Assembly: GCA_005773145.1 (NCBI GenBank)
Contig: SXHS01000242.1
Coordinates: 1-5,376, forward strand
Length of the DNA: 5,376 nucleotides
Source: Planctomycetaceae bacterium
GTDB lineage: Bacteria; Planctomycetota; Planctomycetia; Pirellulales; Pirellulaceae
Direction: 5' to 3'
This document shows positions 5,269-5,376 of this stretch, piece by piece. Under the pieces are notes generated by a model. It saw only the letters and a list, made by a program, of their open reading frames with translations, searched no databases and had not been told where the DNA came from. Numbering within the stretch: the first letter of the stretch is position 1; every line of letters starts with the position of its first letter. A program made the translations under genes and the position numbers.

Positions 5269-5376
5269 TCACACACCCCCGGCATATTCGACCCGCAACA
5301 AGTAGAGTCCTTGCGGAGGAGCCGTACGCCCCGCCTGTTTGCGATCGGCTACCTGAAGCAGGCTCCGGGGCCACTC
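5269..5376 (-). CDS. truA: tRNA pseudouridine synthase A, C-terminal end (5' end outside window)
   Basis: Reading the minus strand from the last base of the window gives 35 residues to a TGA at 5269-5271. The stretch ADRKQAGRTAPPQGLYLLRVEY is the signature C-terminus of TruA, where the family normally has a motif like (R)DR..AG.TAPP.GLYL..V.Y. TruA makes pseudouridine at positions 38-40 of the tRNA anticodon stem-loop and needs no cofactor. The catalytic Asp and nearly all of the fold lie beyond the window edge, so activity cannot be judged. The gene is upstream of, and co-directional with, the glycosyltransferase gene, with a 97-bp gap that carries the heptamer repeats. The call rests on this short but distinctive motif. 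Confidence 0.82.
   Translation of the reverse strand, partial: EWPRSLLQVADRKQAGRTAPPQGLYLLRVEYAGGV

Overview
This is a chromosomal housekeeping window, most likely from a planctomycete (Planctomycetota, possibly Pirellulales). The reasons are the style of the proteins: a small YdjM-type membrane hydrolase starting MAGFQTHI, a Hanks-type kinase with a degenerate glycine loop, and an AccA with a CFFGC variant. Two kinds of short intergenic repeat resemble ones I remember from planctomycete genomes. GC looks moderately high by eye. The taxonomic call rests on memory of families, not on a search.

Layout, left to right. Positions 1-192 (+) are the 3' end of dtd (D-aminoacyl-tRNA deacylase). It converges on a membrane-bound YdjM-type metal-dependent hydrolase gene at 238-966 (-). 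That gene diverges from a CvpA-family membrane protein gene at 1112-1657 (+). A 133-bp convergent gap with a REP-like hairpin follows. Then comes a long minus-strand block, read right to left: truA 3' end (5269-5376), a family-4 glycosyltransferase (3996-5171), a soluble Ser/Thr protein kinase (3011-3913) and accA (1791-2897). The gaps in this block are 97, 82 and 113 bp, so it may be a loose operon or separate transcription units. accA has its own strong ribosome binding site and perhaps its own promoter.

Functionally the window mixes translation quality control (dtd, truA), fatty-acid synthesis (accA) and envelope or surface functions (glycosyltransferase, CvpA, membrane hydrolase). The kinase lies between the glycosyltransferase and accA. 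A regulatory link from kinase to envelope or lipid synthesis is possible, but only adjacency supports it.

I see no mobile element, CRISPR array, tRNA or rRNA, and no convincing new multi-gene system. The points most worth a second look are the repeat at 1741-1780, the atypical kinase motifs, the glycosyltransferase whose second EX7E glutamate is a glutamine, the low-complexity tail of AccA, and the heptamer array at 5240-5260. No gap between genes exceeds 300 bases.
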